From Candidatus Elusimicrobium euhamitermitis (GTDB taxonomy: Bacteria > Elusimicrobiota > Elusimicrobia > Elusimicrobiales > Elusimicrobiaceae): a stretch of 7,689 bases of DNA. The translations under genes were made by a program, and so were the position numbers. Below the pieces are notes generated by a model, which was not told where the DNA came from, did no database searches, and saw nothing but the letters and a program-made list of their open reading frames with translations. Below are positions 1 through 6,226 of the stretch, piece after piece. The stretch's first letter is position 1; each line of letters opens with the position of its first letter. The stretch is from NCBI GenBank assembly GCA_031254225.1, contig JAIRUU010000007.1:1-7689 (forward strand), read 5' to 3'.

Positions 1-688
1 TTTTAAGGTATTCCGCAAAATTTACGTTGCCCGCAAGATAAGCGAAAATAGCGTAAGTGCCCGCGCATAAAATCATGGAGCCTGCGGCCAGCCCGTCCAG
101 CCCGTCGGTAAGATTAGTGGCGTTTGAAGAGCCCACTATTAAAAGCATGGCAAAAATCATATAAAAAAACGACAGGTTTATAAAAAACCGGTTAAAAAAC
201 GGCACGCTTAATTTGGAAATATAATCCGCGTTCGGCGGATACATCGTAAGAACAAATACGACGACAAAAGACGTTGCTATCTGTAAAGTGAACTTAACCC
301 AGGAGGGCGCGCCTTTCGGGTTTTTTTTGACAAGTTTCGTATAATCGTCCGCAATTCCAGCCGCGGAAAGCATGACGGTCGTAAAAGAAAGCAGCCAGAT
401 AAAACGGCTGTCCAGCCGCGCCCAAAGCAGCACGCTGACAAGCAGCGAAATCAGTATCAGAACGCCGCCCATGGTCGGCGTGCCCTGTTTGCTGAGGTGC
501 GACGCGGGCCCGTCCGCGCGCTGGTACTGCTGGATTTTATAGGAAGAAAGTTTTTTTATTACGGACGGGCCTATAAACAAAACTATAATCAGAGACGTGA
601 AAATCGCGCCGCCCGCGCGGAAAGTAATATAGGAGAAAAGATTTAAGAAACTTATATCGTGTTTGAGAAGCGAAAGATAGTAGAGCAT
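1..688 (-). CDS. mraY: MraY, phospho-MurNAc-pentapeptide transferase (partial, N-terminal part)
   Basis: MraY is an integral membrane enzyme that transfers phospho-MurNAc-pentapeptide from UDP to undecaprenyl phosphate, making lipid I, the first membrane step of peptidoglycan synthesis. The first 229 codons are visible; the family is usually about 360 residues, so the C-terminal third lies beyond the left edge. Seen in the translation: a hydrophobic segment at about residues 26-44, the family motif KQGTPTMGG at 67-75, a membrane segment at 76-92, the DDY motif (D114, D115) with K118, a membrane segment at about 133-150, and SSNATNLTDGLDGLA at 187-201. The paired aspartates are known catalytic/Mg2+ residues of this family; the third expected Asp would be off the window. 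ATG at 688 abuts the murF stop codon (TAAATG) and has an AAGGAG site inside the end of murF, so the start is firm. It probably shares a transcript with murF. Confidence 0.97.
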   Translation of the reverse strand, partial: MLYYLSLLKHDISFLNLFSYITFRAGGAIFTSLIIVLFIGPSVIKKLSSYKIQQYQRADGPASHLSKQGTPTMGGVLILISLLVSVLLWARLDSRFIWLLSFTTVMLSAAGIADDYTKLVKKNPKGAPSWVKFTLQIATSFVVVFVLTMYPPNADYISKLSVPFFNRFFINLSFFYMIFAMLLIVGSSNATNLTDGLDGLAAGSMILCAGTYAIFAYLAGNVNFAEYLK

Positions 689-2032
689 TTAAAACTCCTT
701 AAAAATATTTTCAAAATTCATTGAACGGGACGCTTTTATAAGGCATGTCCCGCCGCCCTTGAGCGCATTTTTTAAATCCGCCAGCCAGTCTTTGTAATAT
801 AAAGAATATTTTACATTTATATTTTGGTGTTTTGCGCGCAAAATTTCCGCCGCGGCCGCCATTTCGGGGCCGGAGAGAAAGACCGTGTCTATTTTATTTT
901 CCGCCAGCCGCTGCGCAACCTCGGCGTGGTACTTGGCGGAGTGCGCGCCTAGTTCTTTCATATCGCCGAGCGCGGCGACAAGCGGCCCGTTTTTTTCTTT
1001 AGCAAGCAGAGTTATTGCGTTTTCCATAGATGCGGGATTTGCGTTATAACAATCCAAAATAAAAGTCACGCCGCCGTGTTTCACGCGCTGCATGCGCATT
1101 GGCATGGGCTCGTAATTTTTTAGCCCGCGCTCAAGATTATCTTTAAACAGGCCAAGCGCAACGGCGCCGGCGCAGGCCGCGGCCGCGTTTAATTTATTGT
1201 GGCGCTCAAAATTTATGTCAAAAGAAAAAATTTCGTTTTTATAAATAAACTCAAAATTTTCTTTGTCCGTTATTTTTAAGTCCGCGCCTTCGGAAAAACC
1301 GAAAGTCAGCGCGCGGCCTTTGTAAGCGGTTTTTAAATTTTTAAGCATAACGTCGTCAAGATTATAAACCAGCGTTCCTGCGGGGTTTAACGCGGCGGCA
1401 AGCTCGGTTTTTGTTTCATAAACCGTCTGAAGGGTTTTAAAAAATTCAAGGTGCGCGGCGGAAATATTTGTAATTATTCCGACGTCCGGCGCCGCGGGAG
1501 CCGCAATTTCCGCAATGTCTCCTTTTTTAGACGCGCCCATTTCAAACACGCCGTATTTGTCTTCGGACGTAATTTCCAAAAGCGAAAACGGCAGGCCGAA
1601 CTGGTTGTTTAAATTGCCCATATTCGCGCGGGTTTGTCCGGCGGTTTTGCATATGGACAGCAGCATTTGCTTTGTGGTGCTTTTACCGTTGGAGCCGGTT
1701 ATGGCGGCAAGTTTTAAACTCATTTCACGTCTGTGCCAGCCGGCCAGAGTCTGCAGCGCGGCAAGCGCATTTGGCACTTTTACAAAAGCGGTATTTTTAA
1801 AATCCAGATTTTCCGCGCGTTCCGCCGCCACGGCGGCAGCGCCTTTGTTAATGACGTCCTGCAAAAAATCATTGGCGTCAAATTTGCCGCCTTTTAAAGC
1901 CCAAAAGTTTTGTCCGGCGGTTAAGACGCGGCTGTCAGTCACAAAAGATTTAAAAGGCGTTCGCGGGCTGCCGCTGATAATTTGTCCGCCGGTAATTTTT
2001 GCCAAATGCGCTAAGGTTAGGTTAAGGTTCAT
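689..2032 (-). CDS. murF: MurF, UDP-MurNAc-tripeptide--D-alanyl-D-alanine ligase
   Basis: MurF is a cytoplasmic ATP-dependent ligase that adds D-Ala-D-Ala to UDP-MurNAc-tripeptide, giving the pentapeptide used by MraY. At 447 residues it has normal length and all three Mur ligase domains. The N-terminal domain includes TDSR (residues 32-35). The central ATPase domain has the P-loop GSNGKST (113-119), GNLNNQFGLP (139-148, typical of MurF), FEMGASKKGDI (163-173), NISAAHLEFF (189-198) and HNKLNAAAA (278-286). The C-terminal domain has DCYNANPAS (327-335), ALGDMKELG (354-362) and ASRSMNFENIF (434-444). YNANP and GDMKELG separate it from MurC, MurD and MurE, whose signature motifs are missing. The ATG at 2032 has a GGAG site 7 bases upstream, and mraY begins directly after its stop. 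Upstream, a 269-base spacer replaces the murE expected in the standard gene order. Confidence 0.97.
   Translation of the reverse strand: MNLNLTLAHLAKITGGQIISGSPRTPFKSFVTDSRVLTAGQNFWALKGGKFDANDFLQDVINKGAAAVAAERAENLDFKNTAFVKVPNALAALQTLAGWHRREMSLKLAAITGSNGKSTTKQMLLSICKTAGQTRANMGNLNNQFGLPFSLLEITSEDKYGVFEMGASKKGDIAEIAAPAAPDVGIITNISAAHLEFFKTLQTVYETKTELAAALNPAGTLVYNLDDVMLKNLKTAYKGRALTFGFSEGADLKITDKENFEFIYKNEIFSFDINFERHNKLNAAAACAGAVALGLFKDNLERGLKNYEPMPMRMQRVKHGGVTFILDCYNANPASMENAITLLAKEKNGPLVAALGDMKELGAHSAKYHAEVAQRLAENKIDTVFLSGPEMAAAAEILRAKHQNINVKYSLYYKDWLADLKNALKGGGTCLIKASRSMNFENIFKEF
695..700 (-). promoter_or_regulatory. Ribosome binding site of mraY
   Basis: AAGGAG on the minus strand lies 6 bases before the mraY ATG at 688, within the last codons of murF. 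It is the best Shine-Dalgarno match in the window and fixes the mraY start. The position suggests that mraY translation follows on from murF. Confidence 0.8.
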
Positions 2033-2039
2033 TATAGTA

Positions 2040-2043
2040 CTCC
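2040..2043 (-). promoter_or_regulatory. Ribosome binding site of murF
   Basis: GGAG on the minus strand ends 7 bases before the murF ATG. A second purine-rich match, GGAGG, lies a few bases further upstream (about 2046-2050) at a less favourable distance. Together they support the start at 2032. The site sits just downstream of the perfect palindrome at 2053-2073, whose folding in the mRNA could affect access to it; that effect is inferred. Confidence 0.6.
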
Positions 2044-2052
2044 GTCCTCCGA

Positions 2053-2073
2053 GTGATTTTCCAGGAAAATCAC
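2053..2073. repeat. Perfect 21-base palindrome upstream of murF
   Basis: The arm GTGATTTTCC and its exact reverse complement GGAAAATCAC flank a single central base at 2063. In RNA a few central bases must form the loop, leaving about 8 pairs. It lies roughly ten bases upstream of the murF ribosome binding site. It could be a hairpin affecting murF translation, a protein-binding site, or part of a repeat element. There is no T-run beside it in the direction of transcription, which argues against a terminator. Confidence 0.75.
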
Positions 2074-2084
2074 ACTTGTTTCAT

Positions 2085-2115
2085 AAACGGCGCGCTCAGC
2101 GTTCGTTTGCCGTTT
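2085..2115. repeat. Short inverted repeat in the ftsI-murF spacer
   Basis: AAACGGC at 2085-2091 is matched by GCCGTTT at 2109-2115, a 7-base stem around a 17-base loop. Alone it could be chance, but it lies between two stronger inverted repeats in the same spacer and adds to the impression of a structured element. Confidence 0.4.
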
Positions 2116-2118
2116 CGC

Positions 2119-2244
2119 TCACTTCGTTCGCTTGGCTGTCTGCTGAAAAATTTCTTCGGCTTTTAAGCGCTTTTCAATTTTTCCGGCCTTCGCCGTACGC
2201 TCCGCCTTAAGTACTTGCTCAGGCCGGAGAAAATTGAAAATCAT
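2119..2244 (-). CDS. Possible small protein of 41 residues, unknown function
   Basis: The minus-strand frame runs from ATG at 2244 to TGA at 2119-2121. The predicted peptide begins MIFNFLRPEQ, and the remainder is rich in Lys, Glu, Arg and Ala and looks helical (for example KIEKRLKAEEIF near residues 22-33). I do not recognise it. The Shine-Dalgarno is weak (AGGA, 8 bases before the ATG). The frame is open upstream to a TAG near 2275, with a possible TTG start giving about 52 residues. Past the TGA it stays open for another 28 codons to a TAA at 2032-2034 that overlaps the murF ATG by one base. Its first codons form one arm of the inverted repeat at 2171-2240. It may be a real small gene, a broken gene with a nonsense codon, or a chance frame inside a repeat element. 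Confidence 0.3.
   Translation of the reverse strand: MIFNFLRPEQVLKAERTAKAGKIEKRLKAEEIFQQTAKRTK
2171..2240. repeat. Long inverted repeat with an 18/19-base stem
   Basis: The left arm is at 2171-2188 and the right arm at 2222-2240. They pair as TTTTCAATTTT plus TCCGGCC, with one bulged base in the right arm, around a 33-base loop (2189-2221). The loop contains the small palindrome AAGTACTT (2209-2216). In the minus-strand transcript the 5' arm begins two bases after the ATG of the small frame at 2244, so the hairpin would involve its start region. The base after the 3' stem is not a U-run, so this resembles an mRNA-processing, stability or repeat-element hairpin more than an intrinsic terminator. 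Confidence 0.75.
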
Positions 2245-2301
2245 CTTAAAATCCTGTGAAATTTTTTCTACAAACAACTAACTGCGGTTACGGCAACGAC
2301 A

Positions 2302-3987
2302 TTATTTCAAAGACGCCGGATCGTCAGGTTCTATCCCGTAAAAAGAGACCAGTTTTGCGGCTATTTCAGAAAATGCAGGAGCCGCGCTTGACGCGCCGAA
2401 AATCGGTTTTGCCGGCTGATCCAGCACTATCAAAATAGTAAACTCCGGCCGCGACGCGGGCAAAAAGCCGCAGAAAGAAACTATATGGCTTTCTTTTGCG
2501 TAACCTTCGCTTCCCAGTTTTTCCGCGGTGCCGGTTTTTCCGGCGACGCTATAGCCAGGCACCGCGGCTCTTTTGCCCGTGCCTTTTACGACGACGTTCT
2601 GCAAAAACCCGTTCATTATTTTTGCGGTCTGCTGTTTTATTACCGTTCTTATTTTATTTGGTTTGGCGGTATATGCGGACGCGCCGTCAGGCTCAATAAT
2701 TTTGCTGATTATATGCGGCTGCATGAGAAAGCCGCCGTTGGCAATAGCGCTGTAGGCGTTAACCAGCTGTATTCCCGTCAGAGAAATGCCGTAGCCGTAG
2801 CCGGCGGTAGCGGTATCAACTTTTGTCCATTTGTCATACGGGCGCACAATGCCGCGCGCTTCGCCCTGGAAACCCACGTCGGTTTTTGTCCCGAAACCGA
2901 AAGAGCGTATATAATAAAAAAAATCTGTTGCGCCTAAATTTACCGCCCGCCGCGCGGCGCCGCGGTTGGAAGACACTTCAAGCATCTGGCTTATGGTCAT
3001 GGATTTTGTCTGCAGGTGCGGGTCTTTAACGGTAAGGCCCGGCGCTACCGCCCATATATTCATATCTTCAAAAATTAAATTGTCTTCCGGTTTTGCGGAT
3101 CCGCTGTCCAGCGCGGCAGACGTGGTTATCGCTTTAAACGTGGAGCCGGGCTCGTAGGTAAACTGGAAAGGGATTGACTGCCCGTCGGCAACCGGATAAG
3201 ACGCGGCGGCTATTATAAAACCTGTGTGAGGATCCTGCACTATAGCCATGCCGCGCTGCGCGCCGTTATTGACCACATATTTTTTCAAAATATCTTCCAC
3301 ATAATATTGTATGGGAGAATTAATGGTCAGATACACGTCTGAAATATGTTCTTCCTCTTTCATGGCGCGTTCATAAATTATCTGCCCTTTGCGGGCGCGC
3401 ATGGCGCGTTTGCGGCCGATATCCTGGCTGAGTTCTTTATTAAAAAGCTGTTCTATGCCGGACAGGCCCAGATTTTTTGAGTTCGCCGCGCCTATTAAAT
3501 CCAGCGCCATGTCGCCGTACGGGCGTATTCTGTCATACTCCGGGCTCAGTTCTATGCCGGTAAGATTGTTTTTCTGTATCTCTTCCGTAAGCTCCGCGTA
3601 TACGGCGGGTTTTATTTTTTTATCCACGTAAAAAAAGTTGTCTTTTGTTTTCCAGTTTTTTAAAATATCGGTTTTTGGGATTTTTAAAACCGAAGACAAA
3701 ACGTTAACGGCCTTGTCTTTATCGTTAATATATTTTTTAAGCACGGCGCAGGAGTGCGTGCGCAGGCTTTCGGCCAGAATATTGCCGTTTACGTCTAAAA
3801 TATTGCCCCGTATCCTGTCCTCCGCAAGATAGGCGTAAATTGATTTCTCGGTTTTTTCCGTCAGCTCGTCATGCTTAAAAGTCTGCAGGTAAAAAAGCCG
3901 CGCGGCCACAAAAAACGCGGGCAGCAGGCACAGCGCGCCGCATATTTTAAGACGTGTTTTTGTGTTATAAGCAAACTCAGTCATCAT
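2302..3987 (-). CDS. ftsI: FtsI-type class B penicillin-binding protein (septal transpeptidase)
   Basis: This is a single-pass membrane transpeptidase that cross-links peptidoglycan, by context the septal enzyme of the FtsW/FtsI/FtsL/FtsB/FtsQ complex. At 561 residues the order is: short cytoplasmic N-terminus, membrane anchor at about 15-35, dimerisation domain beginning with the RGNI box at 60-63, and the transpeptidase domain from about 240. The three penicillin-binding motifs are intact: S282-T-F-K285 with the nucleophilic serine, S339-S-N341, and K484-T-G486. There is no C-terminal PASTA domain, favouring FtsI/PBP3 over SpoVD-like or PBP2x forms. The box usually reading DRNG is DVNG here (65-68). 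It overlaps the ftsL end by 11 bases; starts at 3987 and 3984 are both possible (ATGATG), and no good ribosome site is visible, so coupling to ftsL is likely. Confidence 0.95.
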   Translation of the reverse strand: MMTEFAYNTKTRLKICGALCLLPAFFVAARLFYLQTFKHDELTEKTEKSIYAYLAEDRIRGNILDVNGNILAESLRTHSCAVLKKYINDKDKAVNVLSSVLKIPKTDILKNWKTKDNFFYVDKKIKPAVYAELTEEIQKNNLTGIELSPEYDRIRPYGDMALDLIGAANSKNLGLSGIEQLFNKELSQDIGRKRAMRARKGQIIYERAMKEEEHISDVYLTINSPIQYYVEDILKKYVVNNGAQRGMAIVQDPHTGFIIAAASYPVADGQSIPFQFTYEPGSTFKAITTSAALDSGSAKPEDNLIFEDMNIWAVAPGLTVKDPHLQTKSMTISQMLEVSSNRGAARRAVNLGATDFFYYIRSFGFGTKTDVGFQGEARGIVRPYDKWTKVDTATAGYGYGISLTGIQLVNAYSAIANGGFLMQPHIISKIIEPDGASAYTAKPNKIRTVIKQQTAKIMNGFLQNVVVKGTGKRAAVPGYSVAGKTGTAEKLGSEGYAKESHIVSFCGFLPASRPEFTILIVLDQPAKPIFGASSAAPAFSEIAAKLVSFYGIEPDDPASLK

Positions 3988-4237
3988 TTTTAATTACCGC
4001 TATGTTTTTAACTGGCGTCAGCTGCATATTAAGTTTTTCCCGCGCGGCTTTGTCTATTGCCGCCGGCGAAGTTAAGACGCTTATTTTATATTTTAAATAC
4101 TGGTTTTGAGACTCTTTTAAAGAAACTTCCTGCTCAAGCCGCGCCACTTCTATGCCCAGCCGCCGCTCCTCCACCCTCTGCACGGCGAGTATGAGGCAAA
4201 ATAAAGCGGTTATGAATAACCAGAGAAATATTTTCAT
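3977..4237 (-). CDS. ftsL: FtsL-like cell-division protein
   Basis: This small bitopic membrane protein of 86 residues probably connects FtsB/FtsQ with the FtsW-FtsI synthase during septation. The sequence shows a membrane helix at about residues 3-19, an E/Q/L-rich coiled coil at about 22-55, and a C-terminal segment SPAAIDKAAREKLNMQLTPV (57-76) of the kind found in the FtsL/DivIC family. The sequence alone could not separate FtsL from FtsB/DivIC, but the position between rsmH and ftsI is the standard place for ftsL. Its start overlaps the rsmH stop as ATGA and its end overlaps ftsI by 11 bases, so its translation is probably coupled on both sides. Confidence 0.88.
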   Translation of the reverse strand: MKIFLWLFITALFCLILAVQRVEERRLGIEVARLEQEVSLKESQNQYLKYKISVLTSPAAIDKAAREKLNMQLTPVKNIAVIKNDD

Positions 4238-5118
4238 ATTTTTTCTATGACCCTCAGTTTCGCGCTTCTGCTGCGGCGGTTGTTTTGCACTTCTTCAAAA
4301 CACGGCTCAATAACGTGCTTGTTTACAAGTTTAATTTTCCCGTCCGCGGCCAGTTGTTTAAAAATATTTTTTATTATTCTGTCTTCAAGCGAATGAAACG
4401 TTAAAACCGCGGCGCGCCCGCCGGCGTTAAGGATATCCGGCAGAAATTTAAGACTGCGCTCAATTGTGCCAAGCTCGTCGTTAACCGCAATGCGCAGCGC
4501 CTGAAAAACGCGCGTGGCAGGGTGCGTTTTGCCGCGGCGCGGAGTCGCACGGTTTATGACGGCGGCCAGGTCCGCCGTGGTTTCCAAAGGTTTAACGCGG
4601 CGCGCGTTAAAAACCGCGAGCGCTATTTTTGCCGCGGACGGCTCCTCGCCGTAATCGGTAAAAATTTTTTCCAGTTCTCTGACGGAATAATCGTTTACTA
4701 TATCCCGCGCGGTAAGTTTTGCGCCCGTGTCAAAACGCATGTCAAGCGGGCCCTCGGACTGGAAACTAAAGCCGCGCCGCCCGTCGTCCAGCTGGTAAGA
4801 GCTTACGCCCAAATCAAGCAATACTCCGTCAACGCCGGGCAGCCCCAGTTCGCCCAAAACCTGCGGTATAAATTCATAACTTTTGTTAAACGCCGCCAGG
4901 CGCGCGTCGTTAACGTTTTTGACGGCCATGCGCAGCGCGTTAATATCTTTGTCAAACCCCAAAACGCGCGCGGCCGGCCCCAGCAGGCTTAGAAAATATT
5001 TTGTATGCCCGCCCAGGCCCAGCGTGCCGTCTATATACGCGCCGTCTTTTTTAAGCAGCAGCGTTTCCGCAATTTTCATGCCCATGACGGGAATGTGCGT
5101 CCAGTTATTGTTTTCCAT
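4234..5118 (-). CDS. rsmH: RsmH, 16S rRNA (cytosine-1402-N4)-methyltransferase
   Basis: RsmH (MraW) is a cytoplasmic SAM-dependent enzyme that N4-methylates C1402 in the decoding centre of 16S rRNA. With the ATG at 5118 it has 294 residues, normal for the family. Seen: HIPVM (residues 8-12), the SAM loop DGTLGLGGHT (30-39), GFDKDINAL (54-62), LLDLGVSSYQLDD (100-112), RGFSF..EGPLDMRFD (115-130), GEEPSAAKIA (157-166), THPATRVFQALRIAVNDEL (198-216), LTFHSLEDR (239-247) and a basic NRRSRSAKLR tail (280-289). The frame is open further upstream (ATG at 5139, TTG at 5166), but family members begin only a few residues before HIPVM, so 5118 is preferred. It overlaps the metallopeptidase gene by 14 bases and ftsL by 4. 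The usual upstream neighbour mraZ is absent. Confidence 0.96.
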   Translation of the reverse strand: MENNNWTHIPVMGMKIAETLLLKKDGAYIDGTLGLGGHTKYFLSLLGPAARVLGFDKDINALRMAVKNVNDARLAAFNKSYEFIPQVLGELGLPGVDGVLLDLGVSSYQLDDGRRGFSFQSEGPLDMRFDTGAKLTARDIVNDYSVRELEKIFTDYGEEPSAAKIALAVFNARRVKPLETTADLAAVINRATPRRGKTHPATRVFQALRIAVNDELGTIERSLKFLPDILNAGGRAAVLTFHSLEDRIIKNIFKQLAADGKIKLVNKHVIEPCFEEVQNNRRSRSAKLRVIEKI

Positions 5119-6223
5119 TATTTTCTTTCTGCAAATCATGCAGCCACACTTTTTCCAAGACGTCAAAATCCGTAAAAGGCAAACCGTAAGCGCGGTACAA
5201 AGCCTGATGGCGCGGCATGCCGTTTTTTAAATTTACGCAAAACTGGTAAAACTCATTTCGCGTTCTCAAATTAAGCATATATTTTACAAGGCTGTAAGCC
5301 TGCGAATACCAAAGTTCCGCCTGGTCTGAGGAATAATTTTGAAGCGTCTGCGCGTCAAGGAACTCCTCCGTGGGCAAAGTTTTGCCCTGCTGGATTTTGC
5401 CCAGAGACCGCGTAAGCCAGCCCAGCGGCTGCTTCTCCGCCTTAGACTGCATATAAACCGCCATGCCTTCGGACAGCCAGAGCGGGTTTGTCTCCGGCAG
5501 GAAAAACCCGTCAAAATATAAGTGGGTAAGTTCATGCACCGTAAGCGGGTAAAACCCCGTGTTTTCTATGACGTAAAGAGTGTCGCTTTCCAAATTCGCG
5601 GACGCGCCGGACCACGGCGGGCGTTTTGTAAAATTTGAATAACTTACAGGGTTGTTAAAGAGCATTATCAAAATTTTATTCGGCGCTCTTACCGTCGTAA
5701 AAGGCAGCAGGTCAAGCACAAGATTGCCCTGCACAACGTCAAGCACTCCCGCTATCTTGGGCGTGACCTGCTGCTTCTCGCGGTAAATCATAAAACGGTA
5801 AGTTTCTTTTGTAAAAAAACCAAAAGGCGGCCCTATCCAGCGCACCTTGCCGGCCACGCGCTGCCTTGCGGAAAGAGAAGGAACGCCCGGCGTAATTTCG
5901 TCCGGGTTATTATTAAACGCCGCGTAATTTTCAAGGCCCGTAACGCGCTGCGAAACGTCCGTAACCTGCGCGGCTTCCTGCGGCGTAATCTGCGCGGCGG
6001 CCGGCGTTGTTTGCTGCGGCGGCGCGGGCGGCGTTATGCCGAATGCGGCTTCAACATACTCAGGCTTTAACTCCTTCTCCTGCGTCTTCTCCGGCGGCGG
6101 CAAAAATAAAATTTTGCGCAGCGCGACGTCATACGGAATATCAAAATGATCCAGCAGCGGCATGGAAATTAAAACCGCCGTCAGCACCCACAAAATCAGT
6201 TGCAGCTTTTTGATTATGTCCAT
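5105..6223 (-). CDS. Membrane-anchored gluzincin metallopeptidase (peptidase MA-like)
   Basis: This is a predicted zinc metallopeptidase of 372 residues. It begins with a hydrophobic helix at about 7-24, read as an uncleaved anchor, followed by a Pro/Gln/Ala/Thr-rich linker (about 62-90) that would hold the catalytic domain outside the inner membrane. The zinc site is clear: H230-E231-L-T-H234 with WLSEGMA downstream giving E252, 18 residues after the second histidine. This HExxH plus SEGxA arrangement is typical of gluzincins, closest in style to the peptidase MA-like group. The substrate is unknown; a cell-envelope role is suggested only by its place between rsmG and rsmH. The start at 6223 lies 3 bases after the rsmG stop and has no obvious ribosome site, so coupling is likely. 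It is not a usual dcw gene. Confidence 0.85.
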   Translation of the reverse strand: MDIIKKLQLILWVLTAVLISMPLLDHFDIPYDVALRKILFLPPPEKTQEKELKPEYVEAAFGITPPAPPQQTTPAAAQITPQEAAQVTDVSQRVTGLENYAAFNNNPDEITPGVPSLSARQRVAGKVRWIGPPFGFFTKETYRFMIYREKQQVTPKIAGVLDVVQGNLVLDLLPFTTVRAPNKILIMLFNNPVSYSNFTKRPPWSGASANLESDTLYVIENTGFYPLTVHELTHLYFDGFFLPETNPLWLSEGMAVYMQSKAEKQPLGWLTRSLGKIQQGKTLPTEEFLDAQTLQNYSSDQAELWYSQAYSLVKYMLNLRTRNEFYQFCVNLKNGMPRHQALYRAYGLPFTDFDVLEKVWLHDLQKENNGKQ

Positions 6224-6226
6224 ATG

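Larger units (their letters stand above)
2033..2301 (-). other. Spacer between ftsI and murF, at the usual murE position
   Basis: This is the only sizeable gap in an operon whose other junctions are overlaps or at most 3 bases. It contains no murE and no part of murE that I can recognise. Reading on the minus strand from ftsI, it holds a small frame (2119-2244) whose start lies within a long inverted repeat (2171-2240), a stretch rich in GCGAAC/GAGCGA-like words (about 2100-2135), a weaker inverted repeat (2085-2115), a perfect 21-base palindrome (2053-2073) and the murF ribosome binding site. No inverted repeat is followed by a clear T-run on the minus strand, so an ordinary intrinsic terminator is not supported. 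It could be a scar of murE loss, a small interspersed repeat element, or a regulatory leader for murF-mraY. Confidence 0.7.

Noticed and set aside
689..2032. The Mur ligase being MurE rather than MurF
   Set aside because: YNANPAS, GDMKELG and GNLNNQFG are MurF signatures, and the DNPR motif of MurE is absent.
2030..2037. TATAAT-like -10 box on the minus strand
   Set aside because: It overlaps the murF start codon itself, so a transcript starting there would miss the start, and no matching -35 element is visible.
2053..2073. Intrinsic terminator between ftsI and murF
   Set aside because: The palindrome has almost no loop and no T-run follows it on the minus strand. The larger hairpin at 2171-2240 also lacks a T-run.
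1515..2210. Plus-strand open frame of 231 codons
   Set aside because: It lies mostly antisense to murF, whose domains are unmistakable. The translation has low complexity and no recognisable motif, and it runs into the spacer.
2485..2937. Plus-strand open frame of 150 codons
   Set aside because: It is antisense to the transpeptidase domain of ftsI and carries no recognisable domain.
4522..4992. Plus-strand open frame of 156 codons
   Set aside because: It lies wholly antisense to rsmH. The long open frame comes from codon bias of the real gene.
5119..5166. Upstream extension of rsmH to TTG at 5166 or ATG at 5139
   Set aside because: RsmH proteins start a few residues before HIPVM. The extra Cys/Lys-rich residues are the metallopeptidase gene read in another frame.
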